Assembly: GCA_009779935.1 (NCBI GenBank)
Contig: WRAX01000023.1
Span: forward strand, 1-36,870
Source: Defluviitaleaceae bacterium
GTDB taxonomy: Bacteria > Bacillota > Clostridia > Lachnospirales > WRAX01
Reading direction: 5' to 3'
Length of the DNA stretch: 36,870 nt
Numbering within the stretch: position 1 is the first letter of the stretch; each line of letters opens with the position of its first letter. Below, in pieces: positions 15,373-24,132 of this stretch. A model generated the notes under the pieces. It worked only from the letters and a program-made list of their open reading frames with translations. It had not been told where the DNA came from and did no database searches. The translations under genes and the position numbers were made by a program.

Positions 15373-16842
15373 CTATAATGCGGCCGCAATAACGATTGCT
15401 GCATTTTTTACAAATGCCATCTCGTCCGCAGCAAACTCCTTAGTTTTTGCAGATATACTAATATATAGCACACCCTTAACAATGCCATCAGATACGGCAG
15501 GGGCAACGCATATGGACTGCAAATCCACACTTCCGGTTTTTATATGGATTTTATCGTTATCCCAGTCCACCATATAGGTGCCTTGTTGTTTTTGTATTGC
15601 ATCAAAGATAATTTTGTCATTATATTCCGGCGGTTTTATGCCGGCTTCTGTTAATCGGAAAGAATCCGTCATCTTATCATCCGACACCAAAAACAAGGTT
15701 ATGTCCATCATGGTTATTGACGTGTACAACCTATCCAAGAACATATTTATTTTTTCTGTGATACTAATGCTTGCCCTTGAGATTCGCATAAGTGCAAATA
15801 GTTCTTGCATGCGCTTGGCATCTTTTGCAATGTCGCCTGTAAAAAAGCTTTGCTTGTTGCTTTTGGCAGTTGCAAAGCCGCTCATGTTTTCGTTCCATAT
15901 TTCGTGGCGGTTGCGCCCGCACTCTTTCGCCATAGACAAAGCCATATCGGCCTTATCTACAAGGGTCTTTATAGTATCTGCGTGGTCGGGATAAACTGAG
16001 ATGCCCAAACTGGCTGTGATATCACGCTTGCCCCCCAGTATCTTTGCATTCGCAATTTTTGTGCGCAATAAATCAGCCATGCTACAAGCTGTTGCATGGT
16101 CCGCATCCCGCAACAGCACAATAAACTCTTCACCGCCATAACGTCCCAAAACATCATCTTTGCGTAAATTTTCCATGATAACGGCAGAGGCGGCACGCAG
16201 CACATCATCACCTGCAAGGTGCCCATAAGTATCGTTTACATGCTTAAAGTGATCCAAATCTATCATCACAACAGCAAACTGCGAGCCGGCAAGTTTTGCC
16301 TGTTCCAGGTGGGCTTCCAGTGCCAAGTCCATATACCGCCTGTTTAATGCCCCTGTCATCTTATCTGTGCTGGCAGCCGTATGCACATGGTACATCCCCA
16401 AAAAATTAGATAGCAGGTTAAAAATTTCAATATTTTTCGTAACAAACTCTGTTGCGGGGCAATGGGCGGCGTTTAAGCTCTGGAAATAGACATAGCCGCT
16501 AATTGGCATATACGAATCCCGAATCTGCCGCTTTTCGTTGGTGAAATCATCCTGGCCCCGGGCTGACAACATGGGTACACACATCACATAAACATGCCCC
16601 GTAGCCATAACGGCATTTGCCGTTATGGGCCACCTATGTAAATTGGCGTACATCAGTTGGTCCGGCATGGCTAACGCATCGCTAACGCCGCTTTTTGTTA
16701 TAATATATGGCGCACCATCACCATCGGCAAGTATAAAGCAATCTGCACCTGTCGCCTTCGCCAGAAAGTTCGCAGCCATCTCTAAGTTTAACAATGGATC
16801 GGAGGATACATTTTTTATTAAATTGTCTATCAGCAAAGCCAT
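15373..16842 (-). CDS. GAF-GGDEF-GAF diguanylate cyclase
   Basis: 489 residues. The N-terminal 150 residues look like a GAF sensor. The GGDEF domain spans about 160-320, with MIDLDHFKHVNDTYGH and RYGGEEF near 236 (active site intact). RKDD lies at the position of the RxxD inhibitory site, so product feedback is likely. The C-terminal 150 residues form a second GAF-like region similar to the end of the adjacent giant protein (compare FTGDIAKDAKRM with VSGDSVKDAMRI). The shared domain order points to an old duplication. The start has a strong GAGGAGGTGAT ribosome binding site and a near-leaderless promoter. It should synthesise cyclic di-GMP; the signal is unknown. Confidence 0.9.
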   Translation of the reverse strand: MALLIDNLIKNVSSDPLLNLEMAANFLAKATGADCFILADGDGAPYIITKSGVSDALAMPDQLMYANLHRWPITANAVMATGHVYVMCVPMLSARGQDDFTNEKRQIRDSYMPISGYVYFQSLNAAHCPATEFVTKNIEIFNLLSNFLGMYHVHTAASTDKMTGALNRRYMDLALEAHLEQAKLAGSQFAVVMIDLDHFKHVNDTYGHLAGDDVLRAASAVIMENLRKDDVLGRYGGEEFIVLLRDADHATACSMADLLRTKIANAKILGGKRDITASLGISVYPDHADTIKTLVDKADMALSMAKECGRNRHEIWNENMSGFATAKSNKQSFFTGDIAKDAKRMQELFALMRISRASISITEKINMFLDRLYTSITMMDITLFLVSDDKMTDSFRLTEAGIKPPEYNDKIIFDAIQKQQGTYMVDWDNDKIHIKTGSVDLQSICVAPAVSDGIVKGVLYISISAKTKEFAADEMAFVKNAAIVIAAAL

Positions 16843-16859
16843 ATCACCTCCTCACAGCT

Positions 16860-16888
16860 ATTATACCACGTAGTTGAATTATTTGCAA
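16860..16888 (-). promoter_or_regulatory. Promoter of the diguanylate cyclase operon
   Basis: Minus strand: TTGCAA (16883-16888), 17 bases, then TATAAT (16860-16865) preceded by an extended TG. The start of transcription falls just before the ribosome binding site, leaving a very short leader. Confidence 0.75.
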
Positions 16889-16929
16889 TACAGCGAAGTT
16901 TTTTGGAAGGATTGTGAAGTGATTTTTAT

Positions 16930-16964
16930 AAAAAAATAGGGCTCCAAATTTATGGAAACCCTAT
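16930..16964 (-). terminator. Intrinsic terminator of tRNA-Pro
   Basis: On the minus strand ATAGGGTTTCC pairs with GGAGCCCTAT (one mismatch/bulge) and is followed by a run of seven T, 11 bases after the tRNA 3' end. Confidence 0.8.
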
Positions 16965-16974
16965 ATTTATCACA

Positions 16975-17048
16975 TCTGGGTGAGAAGATTTGAACTTCCG
17001 ACCTCCAGAACCCCATTCTGGCGCGCTACCAAGCTACGCTACACCCAG
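16975..17048 (-). tRNA. tRNA-Pro (anticodon GGG)
   Basis: 74 nt cloverleaf: acceptor CTGGGTG/CACCCAG (7 bp), D stem GCGT/GCGC, anticodon stem CCAGA/TCTGG with the loop ATGGGGT (anticodon GGG, G at 37), T stem GGAAG/CTTCT with TTCAAAT in the loop, discriminator A as in tRNA-Pro. The 3' CCA is not encoded and must be added after transcription. It reads CCC and CCU codons. Its own promoter and terminator flank it. Confidence 0.95.
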
Positions 17049-17072
17049 TTATTGCTCCACGGCACAGGGTAC

Positions 17073-17101
17073 ATTATAAAACATTTTTGTTGTGTTGTCA
17101 A
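17073..17101 (-). promoter_or_regulatory. tRNA-Pro promoter, full sigma-A consensus
   Basis: Minus-strand TTGACA (17096-17101) and TATAAT (17073-17078) are 17 bases apart, both exact consensus. This is expected for a strongly expressed stable RNA. Confidence 0.85.
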
Positions 17102-17121
17102 GGATAAATTTTCATCTATAC

Positions 17122-17556
17122 TCAAATCCCCCGCTTCATGGAAAAGTGGGGTATGCCTGCGTCCATATACTCGTCGCCATATGCAACAAAGCCAAGCTTT
17201 GCATATAACCCCATTGCGTGGGTTTGGCTGGATAACTCCAATTGCTTTGCTCCCATTTCAAAGGCTTTGTCCATAAGCATTTGGGTTACAAGCAACCCAA
17301 AACCTCGCCCACGGTGCTCTTTTAACACAGCAATGCGCCCTAATATGTATTTGCCCTTGTGTAGCAGCAAACGCCCAACTGCCACGGGTGTTTTGTTGTC
17401 GTAAATGGTCAAATGCTCCGAAATCTCCTCTTCCCAGGGGATAACTTCTTCTTCTATGGGCACATTTTGCTCATCCACAAAAACTATGTGGCGTATTGCA
17501 TAGGCATCCTCTAACAAATCATCCTGCCTACCCGAAATCCATGTATGTGTTATCAT
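17122..17556 (-). CDS. GNAT-family N-acetyltransferase
   Basis: 144 residues from the ATG at 17556, which has GGGAG upstream; a longer frame to 17652 would overlap the DUF445 gene and is unlikely. The acetyl-CoA-binding motif A is clear (GRIAVLKEHRGRGFGLLV, with the R/Q-x-x-G-x-G/A pattern RGRGFG near residue 93), followed by a motif B-like ending (MGLYAKLGFVAYGDEYMDAG). It resembles ElaA/YjcF-type acetyltransferases, which have no firmly known substrate. It is the last gene of the ABC-rex operon. Confidence 0.85.
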   Translation of the reverse strand: MITHTWISGRQDDLLEDAYAIRHIVFVDEQNVPIEEEVIPWEEEISEHLTIYDNKTPVAVGRLLLHKGKYILGRIAVLKEHRGRGFGLLVTQMLMDKAFEMGAKQLELSSQTHAMGLYAKLGFVAYGDEYMDAGIPHFSMKRGI

Positions 17557-17579
17557 ATCCACACTCCCAATCCCAATTA

Positions 17580-18743
17580 CTAATTCATGCCCATTATGCT
17601 TGGTATAAAGCCGATGATAAAGCCAAGCGCGCCCCCCAGGGCGGCTATCCACTTCAACTGTTTGCCCGCTACGGATAAGACAAGTTTTTCCATTTCCCTT
17701 GTATCTAATTGGCCAATTTTTTCCTCCACTATGGAAGGTATATCCAAAATGCCCCCTACATGCTCCCCCGCTTTTTTTGCCAAAAAAACCACAATTGGGC
17801 GGGCAAGTGCCGCCATGTCCCTTTCCCTGGCGGTTTTGGGTATTATTTCCGATGGGGATAGGGCAAGGATGGATAAAGCAATCTTATCCACATGGCCATT
17901 GGCTTTTAGGTGTTCAGACAGGGTTGTTACCGCTTCCGCCACCCAAATGCGGGCACTTTCGGGTATGTGGTCAAAACTTTGGGATAGAAGCCATTCTATC
18001 GCCTTGTCCAAATTTTCCGCAAGCACAGCTTGCCCTGCTTCACTTTCCAAAAACTCCAACAAACCTTCGGTGATATTGTTATAAATCTTATCAGGGTTAA
18101 TAAACATGCCAACGAGCCCCTTGGCGTTGTCCTTAACTATTTTTGTGATGGTTTGGCGCAAAAACTGCTCCCCCGTGGGGTGTTGCAAAATTTTGCGGCA
18201 AAGGTCTGCACATTGGGGCAAACGTGTGCGGGCAAGCTCTTTGAAGTATTGTATTAGGGCGGGCGGCACGACATCTCCAACTGTTTTGCCTTGCCCTGCT
18301 TTTTGTATAAAGGCGGGGATGGTGGCTTGGGAGATGTGGTCAATAATACCATGTGCGCGCCTTGCTACTTGCTCTGTCAGCTCCTGCTCCGAAATACCGA
18401 AAGTCTCCGAAGTCATCTGCCCAATACTGCGGGCATCGTCTACAAAATCCCCAAGCAACTTACCTAATTTAGCAGACACTGCATCAACCACCCCATCAGT
18501 AGCCACCGCATTAGCTAAAGCTTCAGGGGTTAAAACCGATTCGCCAAGCACCGCACCTATGTTTTTTGCCAGCTGCGCCTTTTCTTTGGGGATAAGGCCG
18601 GGTGTAAATGGCACCACAAACCTACCCAACTTAATTTGCTTGTGGGGGCGAAAAAGCATGGCAATGGCAAGCACATTAGTGGAAAATCCAATGGTGGCTC
18701 CAATAACAGGCACAAGTAAAAAACTCAAAACATCACCAAACAT
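17580..18743 (-). CDS. DUF445 family membrane-associated protein (YheB-like)
   Basis: 387 residues. The N-terminal hydrophobic segment (SFLLVPVIGATIGFSTNVLA) followed by the motifs AIAMLFRPHK and FVVPFTPGLIPKEKAQLA is typical of the DUF445 family, which includes B. subtilis YheB. A second hydrophobic helix closes the protein (IAALGGALGFIIGFIPSIMG). The long middle is helical and soluble. Function is unknown. It overlaps the rex stop by 11 bases, so the two are translationally coupled. Confidence 0.85.
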   Translation of the reverse strand: MFGDVLSFLLVPVIGATIGFSTNVLAIAMLFRPHKQIKLGRFVVPFTPGLIPKEKAQLAKNIGAVLGESVLTPEALANAVATDGVVDAVSAKLGKLLGDFVDDARSIGQMTSETFGISEQELTEQVARRAHGIIDHISQATIPAFIQKAGQGKTVGDVVPPALIQYFKELARTRLPQCADLCRKILQHPTGEQFLRQTITKIVKDNAKGLVGMFINPDKIYNNITEGLLEFLESEAGQAVLAENLDKAIEWLLSQSFDHIPESARIWVAEAVTTLSEHLKANGHVDKIALSILALSPSEIIPKTARERDMAALARPIVVFLAKKAGEHVGGILDIPSIVEEKIGQLDTREMEKLVLSVAGKQLKWIAALGGALGFIIGFIPSIMGMN

Positions 18744-19350
18744 GGGGCGTACCTGCCTCGTCTGCCAATGTTTCTTCGTTAAGCTTGTAAGTTAGCATGG
18801 CAAGGCTGTCCATTAACGGAAAATTTTCGATTTTAATGGTTTTTGGCAATTGCATCTCTTCTGCCGAAAAGTTCCAAACCCCACCAATATCGCTTTTTGC
18901 CAAAATTTTTATAATTGGTGCAATTTCAGTGTCAGGTAAATCCACCACCACAATGTCAACAGAATTTGTGGATAGGTACTGTTCCAAGCCGGCCTCGTCA
19001 TCAAAGGTGGCAACAAAGTCAAACCCGCTTTCTGCAAGGCTTTTGTTGTGCGTTAAAGCCGAGCCAATTCCGCCGGCACCTACCAAAACCATGGTATACT
19101 GCTTGTCCATACCAAGGATATACTCAATTTCCTTGCGTAGGGATTCTACATTATACCCATAACCCTGCTGGCCAAAACTGCCGAAAAAGTTCAAATCTTG
19201 CCGCACTTGGCTGGATGTTACACCCATGCGCTCCGCCAATTCTTTTGACGATATCCGCCAAATATCCTTTTCCATTAACTTGGTTAGATACCGGTAATAC
19301 CTTGGTAAACGGCGCATTACGGCTGCCGGTATTTTCCTTTTCTCTGCCAT
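18733..19350 (-). CDS. rex: Redox-sensing transcriptional repressor Rex
   Basis: 205 residues. The winged-helix N-terminus is typical (AVMRRLPRYYRYL near residue 10, and VTSSQVRQDLNFFGSFGQQG near 44), followed by a Rossmann NAD(H) domain with VLVGAGGIGSALT near 88. Rex releases DNA when NADH rises and controls fermentation and respiration genes in Firmicutes. AAAGGAGG precedes the ATG, 21 bases after the ABC permease. A near-consensus Rex box covers the operon promoter at 21362-21379, which implies self-regulation. Confidence 0.95.
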   Translation of the reverse strand: MAEKRKIPAAVMRRLPRYYRYLTKLMEKDIWRISSKELAERMGVTSSQVRQDLNFFGSFGQQGYGYNVESLRKEIEYILGMDKQYTMVLVGAGGIGSALTHNKSLAESGFDFVATFDDEAGLEQYLSTNSVDIVVVDLPDTEIAPIIKILAKSDIGGVWNFSAEEMQLPKTIKIENFPLMDSLAMLTYKLNEETLADEAGTPHVW

Positions 19351-19371
19351 ATCCCTTCCTCCTTTTAGCGG

Positions 19372-20628
19372 TTATTCGTGCCTTAATGCTTCAATTGGGT
19401 CTAATTTAGCTGCCTTGTTTGCGGGGTAGTATCCGAAAAACAACCCTATTGCCATGGCAAATCCCAGTGCGATAAAAATTATGGATAGGGGCGGCAGGAC
19501 AGGGTTTTCCAAAAACAAACTGCCGGCATAGCCCAAGACAATGCCGAGAATCACCCCAAAAGCACCGCCAATTGCACAAATTATCACTGCTTCTGCAACA
19601 AATTGCAGGCGTATGGCGGCATTGGTTGCCCCCAATGCCTTTCTTGTACCAATTTCCCTTGTGCGCTCGGTTACGGATACAAGCATTATATTCATCACCC
19701 CAACACCCCCAACCATCAGCGAAATGCCTGCAATAACAGCAACAGCAATGGAAATTGCTGCCATCATGGTTTCCGTCACCCCTAAAATGGTTGCCATGGG
19801 CAGGGCGGCCACTGTAAAGCGGGGGTTGTGGGCATACAAGGGGCTAAAAAAGTCTATAATTTGGGCAACAAATCCGTCAATGTCCACCCCATCTTCCGCC
19901 ATCACAACAAAGCTTTGAAAGCCTTGTCCATCTTCCGCCATCATACCGGCGGCGGATATGGGTATATAAAGGTCGTTGTGCCCTGCTGCATTGTTGCCCA
20001 TGCCCAAAAATGGTAAAGACATGGCTGTGTGTTCATATACGCCAATAATTGCAAAAAAGTCTGTATTTTCGCCAATATCAATGCGTATTTTTTGCCCCAA
20101 CGGGTCACTTTGCGGGAACAGCTCCTGTGCCAAATGGTGGCTGATAACGGCGTAAAGCCCATCACCTTCACCTATAAACCGACCGCTTACTATTTCTACA
20201 CTATTTACCCGCTTAAAATCGGAATTAACCCCGATTATGGATGCGATAGAGGCATCCTCCCCATTTGCCGCCCAGCCGCTGCCCACAGGGCGTGTTAAAG
20301 CCAAAGCTGCAATTGAATGGTGGTGGGCGGTGTAAAAACGGTTTACCATCTCCCCCGTCATCAAGTCCCTTTGCAGTGGGGCGGGGGGCGCACCGCCAAA
20401 CCCCACCGTAAAATCCAAACCGCCACGGGGATGCAGTGTTACCTGCACATTGTTTGCGCCTATGGACCGCATTTGGGCGGTAATAACCTGCGTTAATGCC
20501 CCGCCCACGGTTACAATGGCAATTACCGCCCCTGTGCCTATGATAATCCCAAGCATGGTAAGCAGCGAGCGCATTTTGTTTGCCCGCAACCCCTCCAAAG
20601 CAAGTTGTATGTTTTCCCATAAAAGCAT
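19372..20628 (-). CDS. MacB-like ABC transporter permease (FtsX type)
   Basis: 418 residues from the ATG at 20628, which has GGAGTG upstream; a longer frame to 20721 would overlap the ATPase gene. An N-terminal helix (LLTMLGIIIGTGAVIAIV) is followed by a large outward domain (about residues 60-280) and three C-terminal helices, including GISLMVGGVGVMNIMLVS and the FtsX-like TRKALGATN motif near 340. This is the MacB/LolC layout. It exports peptides, lipids or drugs with the ATPase upstream. No HlyD/MacA-type adaptor gene lies next to it. Confidence 0.9.
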   Translation of the reverse strand: MLLWENIQLALEGLRANKMRSLLTMLGIIIGTGAVIAIVTVGGALTQVITAQMRSIGANNVQVTLHPRGGLDFTVGFGGAPPAPLQRDLMTGEMVNRFYTAHHHSIAALALTRPVGSGWAANGEDASIASIIGVNSDFKRVNSVEIVSGRFIGEGDGLYAVISHHLAQELFPQSDPLGQKIRIDIGENTDFFAIIGVYEHTAMSLPFLGMGNNAAGHNDLYIPISAAGMMAEDGQGFQSFVVMAEDGVDIDGFVAQIIDFFSPLYAHNPRFTVAALPMATILGVTETMMAAISIAVAVIAGISLMVGGVGVMNIMLVSVTERTREIGTRKALGATNAAIRLQFVAEAVIICAIGGAFGVILGIVLGYAGSLFLENPVLPPLSIIFIALGFAMAIGLFFGYYPANKAAKLDPIEALRHE

Positions 20629-20656
20629 GGTTGCACTCCATCCGTTCAACAATTTA

Positions 20657-21337
20657 TCATGTGGTTTCGCCGGCAATTTCTCCATCATGCAGGGTAATAA
20701 TGCGCTGGGTTTCCGCCGCAAGTTCTTTATTATGGGTTATCAGCACAATGGTTTTGCCCTGCTGTTTATGAAGTTTGTGAAAAATATCCACTATCATCCG
20801 CCCTGTGGCGGAATCCAATGCGCCTGTGGGCTCGTCCGCCAGCAATATATCGGGATTATTTGCCATGGCACGGGCTATGGCAACCCGCTGTTTTTCCCCG
20901 CCGCTTAGCTGGTTTGGGCGGTGGTTTGCCCTGTCTGCCATGTCAACCATTTCCAGCAGATGTTTAGCGTGGTTTTTGCGGTTGGCCGCCTTCGTGCCTG
21001 CGTACAGCATGGGCAGTTCCACATTACCAAGGGCGGTGCTGCGGGGGATAAGGTTAAAAGTTTGGAAAACAAAACCAATTTGCCTGTTGCGGATATCTGA
21101 CAGTTGGGCATCCGACATATCTGCAATATTTTTGCTGTTTAACAGGTATTCCCCATCTGTTGGCCTGTCCAAAGCCCCTAAAATGTTCATCAGTGTGGAT
21201 TTGCCGCTGCCCGACTGGCCAATGATGGACACAAATTCCCCTGCCCCTATGGACAGGTTTATGCCCTTCAAAATACACAGCTGGTTATCCGTGCCCTCAA
21301 AAAATTTTTTTATTATATTTGTCATTTTAATAATCAT
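20657..21337 (-). CDS. MacB/LolD-like ABC transporter ATP-binding protein
   Basis: 226 residues. Walker [10 protein letters not shown] near 40, Q-loop [10 protein letters not shown], signature [14 protein letters not shown], Walker [13 protein letters not shown] and switch His in LITHN are all intact. It is the first gene of the operon that also carries the permease, rex, the DUF445 gene and the acetyltransferase. The ATG at 21337 lies 13 bases after AGGAGTGG; a second ATG at 21325 is possible but less well placed. Confidence 0.92.
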   Translation of the reverse strand: MIIKMTNIIKKFFEGTDNQLCILKGINLSIGAGEFVSIIGQSGSGKSTLMNILGALDRPTDGEYLLNSKNIADMSDAQLSDIRNRQIGFVFQTFNLIPRSTALGNVELPMLYAGTKAANRKNHAKHLLEMVDMADRANHRPNQLSGGEKQRVAIARAMANNPDILLADEPTGALDSATGRMIVDIFHKLHKQQGKTIVLITHNKELAAETQRIITLHDGEIAGETT

Positions 21338-21361
21338 AGGGCAAAATCCACTCCTAAATAT

Positions 21362-21379
21362 ATGTTAATTATATAACAA
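21362..21379 (-). promoter_or_regulatory. Rex operator (near-consensus Rex box)
   Basis: The minus strand reads TTGTTATATAATTAACAT. Against the clostridial Rex consensus TTGTTAANNNNTTAACAA, 12 of the 14 fixed positions match. It contains the -10 box of the ABC-rex operon promoter, so bound Rex would block transcription. The match is seen; binding is inferred. Confidence 0.75.
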
Positions 21380-21396
21380 ACCTTAACTGCCGTCAA
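21368..21396 (-). promoter_or_regulatory. ABC-rex operon promoter
   Basis: Minus strand: TTGACG (21391-21396), 17 bases, TATAAT (21368-21373). The leader to the ATPase start is short. Confidence 0.82.
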
Positions 21397-21450
21397 GCAT
21401 GGAATAAAATACGTGATTTTAGCGAAAAATAGCCCAAAAGGGGGATGGTT

Positions 21451-22974
21451 GTGAAAATATCCACAAATTTGGACGAAAATATTGAATATTTGGAAAATTT
21501 GTTTGCCGATTCCGGTGATTTGGTTAAGCGGAAGTTTCCCATTGGCACATCCCGCCGGCGGTGGGCTTATGTGATATATTTGGACGGCATGACCGACCGT
21601 GGCGTGGTAGAGCAAACCATATTGCCCCGCCTTATGGCAAGCTCTCCTAAAACCCCTGAAGCATTTTTCCACGAGCCCATAAGCCTATTGGAAACCCTAA
21701 AAGACGGGGGTATGACCACGGCAGACTTGCGGGAAGAAACAGATATGGACAATATTGTGCACATGATACTTTCGGGGGATACAGCAATGCTTTTGGACGG
21801 TGATTGTGCCGGGATTTTGATTGCAACCCGTGGCTGGCCCAACCGTGGCGTACCCGAAACCAGTGTGGAAGTGGTGGTGCAAGGTAGCAACGAAGCGTTT
21901 AGCGAGGTAATGCGCTTTAACACCGCCCTTTTGCGCCGCCGTGTAAAAGATACCAATCTTAAAATTAAGCAAAGTAATGTGGGCAGGCGCACAAAAACCG
22001 ACATTGCCGTGTGCTATATGGAGGATGTGGTGCGCCCCGAGGTACTTGCGGAAGTGGAGCAAAGGCTTGCCAACATCACAATTGATGGCATTTTGGATGC
22101 AGGTGCGCTGGAAGAGTTGATTGAGGAGGATACCAACAGCCCTTTCCCGCAATGCCAAATTACCGAAAGGCCTGATAAGGCCGCCAGTGGGATAATGGAA
22201 GGGCGGGTTGCTATTTTGGTGGATAATTCGCCAACAGCAATACTTGTGCCGGCCACCATGAACAGTTTTTTCCAAGCCAGCGAGGACTATTCACAGGGCT
22301 GGGAAATAATGTCATTTACCCGTATTTTGCGCTTTGCCGCCGCTTTTTTTGCCCTTGCCCTGCCCGGGCTGTATATTGCCATAACCACCTTCCACCCCAA
22401 TATGTTGCCCACCTTGCTTGCTTTTAAGATGGCGGCGGCAAGGGAAGCTATACCAATCCCTGCCGTGCTGGAAATACTTATTATGGAATTTGCCTTTGAA
22501 TTGCTGCGGGAAGCGGGCATTCGCCTGCCTCGGCCTGTGGGTAGCTCCATCGGTATTATTGGCGGCTTGATTGTGGGTGAGGCGGCGGTGGCGGCGGGCA
22601 TTGTAAGCCCCCTTGTGGTTATTGTGGTGGCTTTAACGGGTATTGCCAGCTTTGCCATTCCTAACTACGCCATTGTTTCCGCTTTTCGTATATGCAAATT
22701 TCTTATTATTGCATTGGCGGCAACCCTTGGTTTGCTGGGTTTTTGGATAGCTTTGATAACCATCCTAATCCACTTGGCAAGTATGAAAACTTTTGGCCTG
22801 CCCTATCTTTTCCCCTTTGCATCAGGGGATGTTAATGGATATACGGATTTTAAGGACAGCCTTTTCCGTGCGCCCATGGCATTTATGAAAAAGCGACCCA
22901 TTTACGCCAACCCAAACCAACAAAACCGCCAGCAACCGCCAAATAACTTGGGCAACCCCCATGTAAAAGAGTAG
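21451..22974 (+). CDS. Spore germination protein GerAA family (GerA)
   Basis: About 507 residues. The N-terminal half (about 1-270) is soluble, with DILLDGDCAGILI-like and GRTKTDIAVCYM-like motifs (here GDTAMLLDGDCAGILIAT and GRRTKTDIAVCYMED) and EGRVAILVDNSPTAILVP, all typical of the GerA family. The C-terminal half has five or so membrane helices with RLPRPVGSSIGIIGGLIVG, the conserved membrane motif. It is the A subunit of a germinant receptor in the inner spore membrane. I prefer the GTG at 21451, which is 6 bases after AAAGGGGG; an ATG at 21445 is also possible but touches that site. It is the first gene of gerAA-AB-AC. Confidence 0.93.
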   Translation: MKISTNLDENIEYLENLFADSGDLVKRKFPIGTSRRRWAYVIYLDGMTDRGVVEQTILPRLMASSPKTPEAFFHEPISLLETLKDGGMTTADLREETDMDNIVHMILSGDTAMLLDGDCAGILIATRGWPNRGVPETSVEVVVQGSNEAFSEVMRFNTALLRRRVKDTNLKIKQSNVGRRTKTDIAVCYMEDVVRPEVLAEVEQRLANITIDGILDAGALEELIEEDTNSPFPQCQITERPDKAASGIMEGRVAILVDNSPTAILVPATMNSFFQASEDYSQGWEIMSFTRILRFAAAFFALALPGLYIAITTFHPNMLPTLLAFKMAAAREAIPIPAVLEILIMEFAFELLREAGIRLPRPVGSSIGIIGGLIVGEAAVAAGIVSPLVVIVVALTGIASFAIPNYAIVSAFRICKFLIIALAATLGLLGFWIALITILIHLASMKTFGLPYLFPFASGDVNGYTDFKDSLFRAPMAFMKKRPIYANPNQQNRQQPPNNLGNPHVKE

Positions 22975-23028
22975 GCGGGTGCTTGCCACCACCCTGTCAG
23001 CAAAACGTATACGAAAGGAAAAACATAA

Positions 23029-24132
23029 ATGACCAACAACTTCGCTTTGAACGATAAAATATCCCTGCGCCAAGTGCAAATATTGCTGATACTGGGCATA
23101 TTTGGTTTTGGCGTTACATCCCTGCCCCGCCGTGTAGCAGAATTTGCCGGGCAAGATGGTTGGCTTGGTGTGCTTTTGGCAACCCTTACCGCCCTTGTGT
23201 TGGTTTGGATAATCACAAACGTTACCAAAATGCACACAGGTATCACATTTTACGACTTTGCTTGCAAAACCCTTACAAGACCTGTGGGTGTGGTGGTTTG
23301 CTTGTTTTTAATCGCCCGCCTTGTGCTGCTTGCTGCATTTAACCTGCGCATTTTCGCAGAAATCACCCAGTCCATACTATTACCAACAACGCCTTTTTGG
23401 ATAGTGTTTGCCGCCATGCTTGTTTTGGCCGGCTTTGGCGCATCTAAGGGTATGGAGGCACGGGCAAGGCTGGCGGAGATACTGATTTTAATCGCCCTTG
23501 TGCCGCTTATCATTGTTTTTGTGATATCTAGCAGGGATATTGATTTCACAAACCTTTTGCCCATATTTAATGCGCCGCTGGAAAATGTGGGCAGGGCTGG
23601 ATATGCTGCACTTTTTGCTTTTAATGGTTTGGATATGCTGCTACTTATAAGCCCCTTTCTTGCCCGCCCAAAAAAACTAACAAAATCAGCTGGCGGGGCG
23701 GTGCTTACCATGGGCGGGCTGATGGTTGCCATAACTGCCGTAACCATTGCCCGATTTGGTGCGGGCAACATTGCCCGCCACACTTGGCCTGTGCTTAGGA
23801 TGATGGACACCGCCGCTATGCCCGGCGCAATTATTGACCGCCAAGGTGCGCTTATTATGACTTTTTGGATAATTTCTGCCTATGCCATTATTAACGCTGC
23901 TTTATTCTTCTCATCCCTTTTGCTTAAAAATATTGTGGGTAAGGGCAACCATAGCCGCTATATTATCATTTGCCTGCCTATAATCGCCATAATCGCCGCC
24001 CTTCCGGATAATTTAACACAAGTTTACAATTATTTTAGCAGATATAACAACATCTTTGGCGTGGGGGCAATGGTGATACTTCCGATAATTCTGCTAATAA
24101 TCGGTAAAATACGGGGGGTTAAAAATGCGTAA
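23029..24132 (+). CDS. Spore germination permease GerAB family
   Basis: 367 residues, about ten hydrophobic segments, APC-superfamily type. The N-terminal region (ISLRQVQILLILGIFGFGVTS, here ISLRQVQILLI and LGIFGFGVTSLPRRVAE) matches GerAB/GerKB proteins, which form the nutrient-binding B subunit of the receptor. A GAAAGGA site precedes the ATG. It overlaps gerAC by 8 bases. Confidence 0.93.
   Translation: MTNNFALNDKISLRQVQILLILGIFGFGVTSLPRRVAEFAGQDGWLGVLLATLTALVLVWIITNVTKMHTGITFYDFACKTLTRPVGVVVCLFLIARLVLLAAFNLRIFAEITQSILLPTTPFWIVFAAMLVLAGFGASKGMEARARLAEILILIALVPLIIVFVISSRDIDFTNLLPIFNAPLENVGRAGYAALFAFNGLDMLLLISPFLARPKKLTKSAGGAVLTMGGLMVAITAVTIARFGAGNIARHTWPVLRMMDTAAMPGAIIDRQGALIMTFWIISAYAIINAALFFSSLLLKNIVGKGNHSRYIIICLPIIAIIAALPDNLTQVYNYFSRYNNIFGVGAMVILPIILLIIGKIRGVKNA

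Noticed and set aside
21374-21444. Sigma-G promoter before gerAA
   Set aside because: A GAATA at 21402 could serve as -35, but no CATNNTA-like -10 lies at a proper distance. A forespore promoter is expected but I could not place it.
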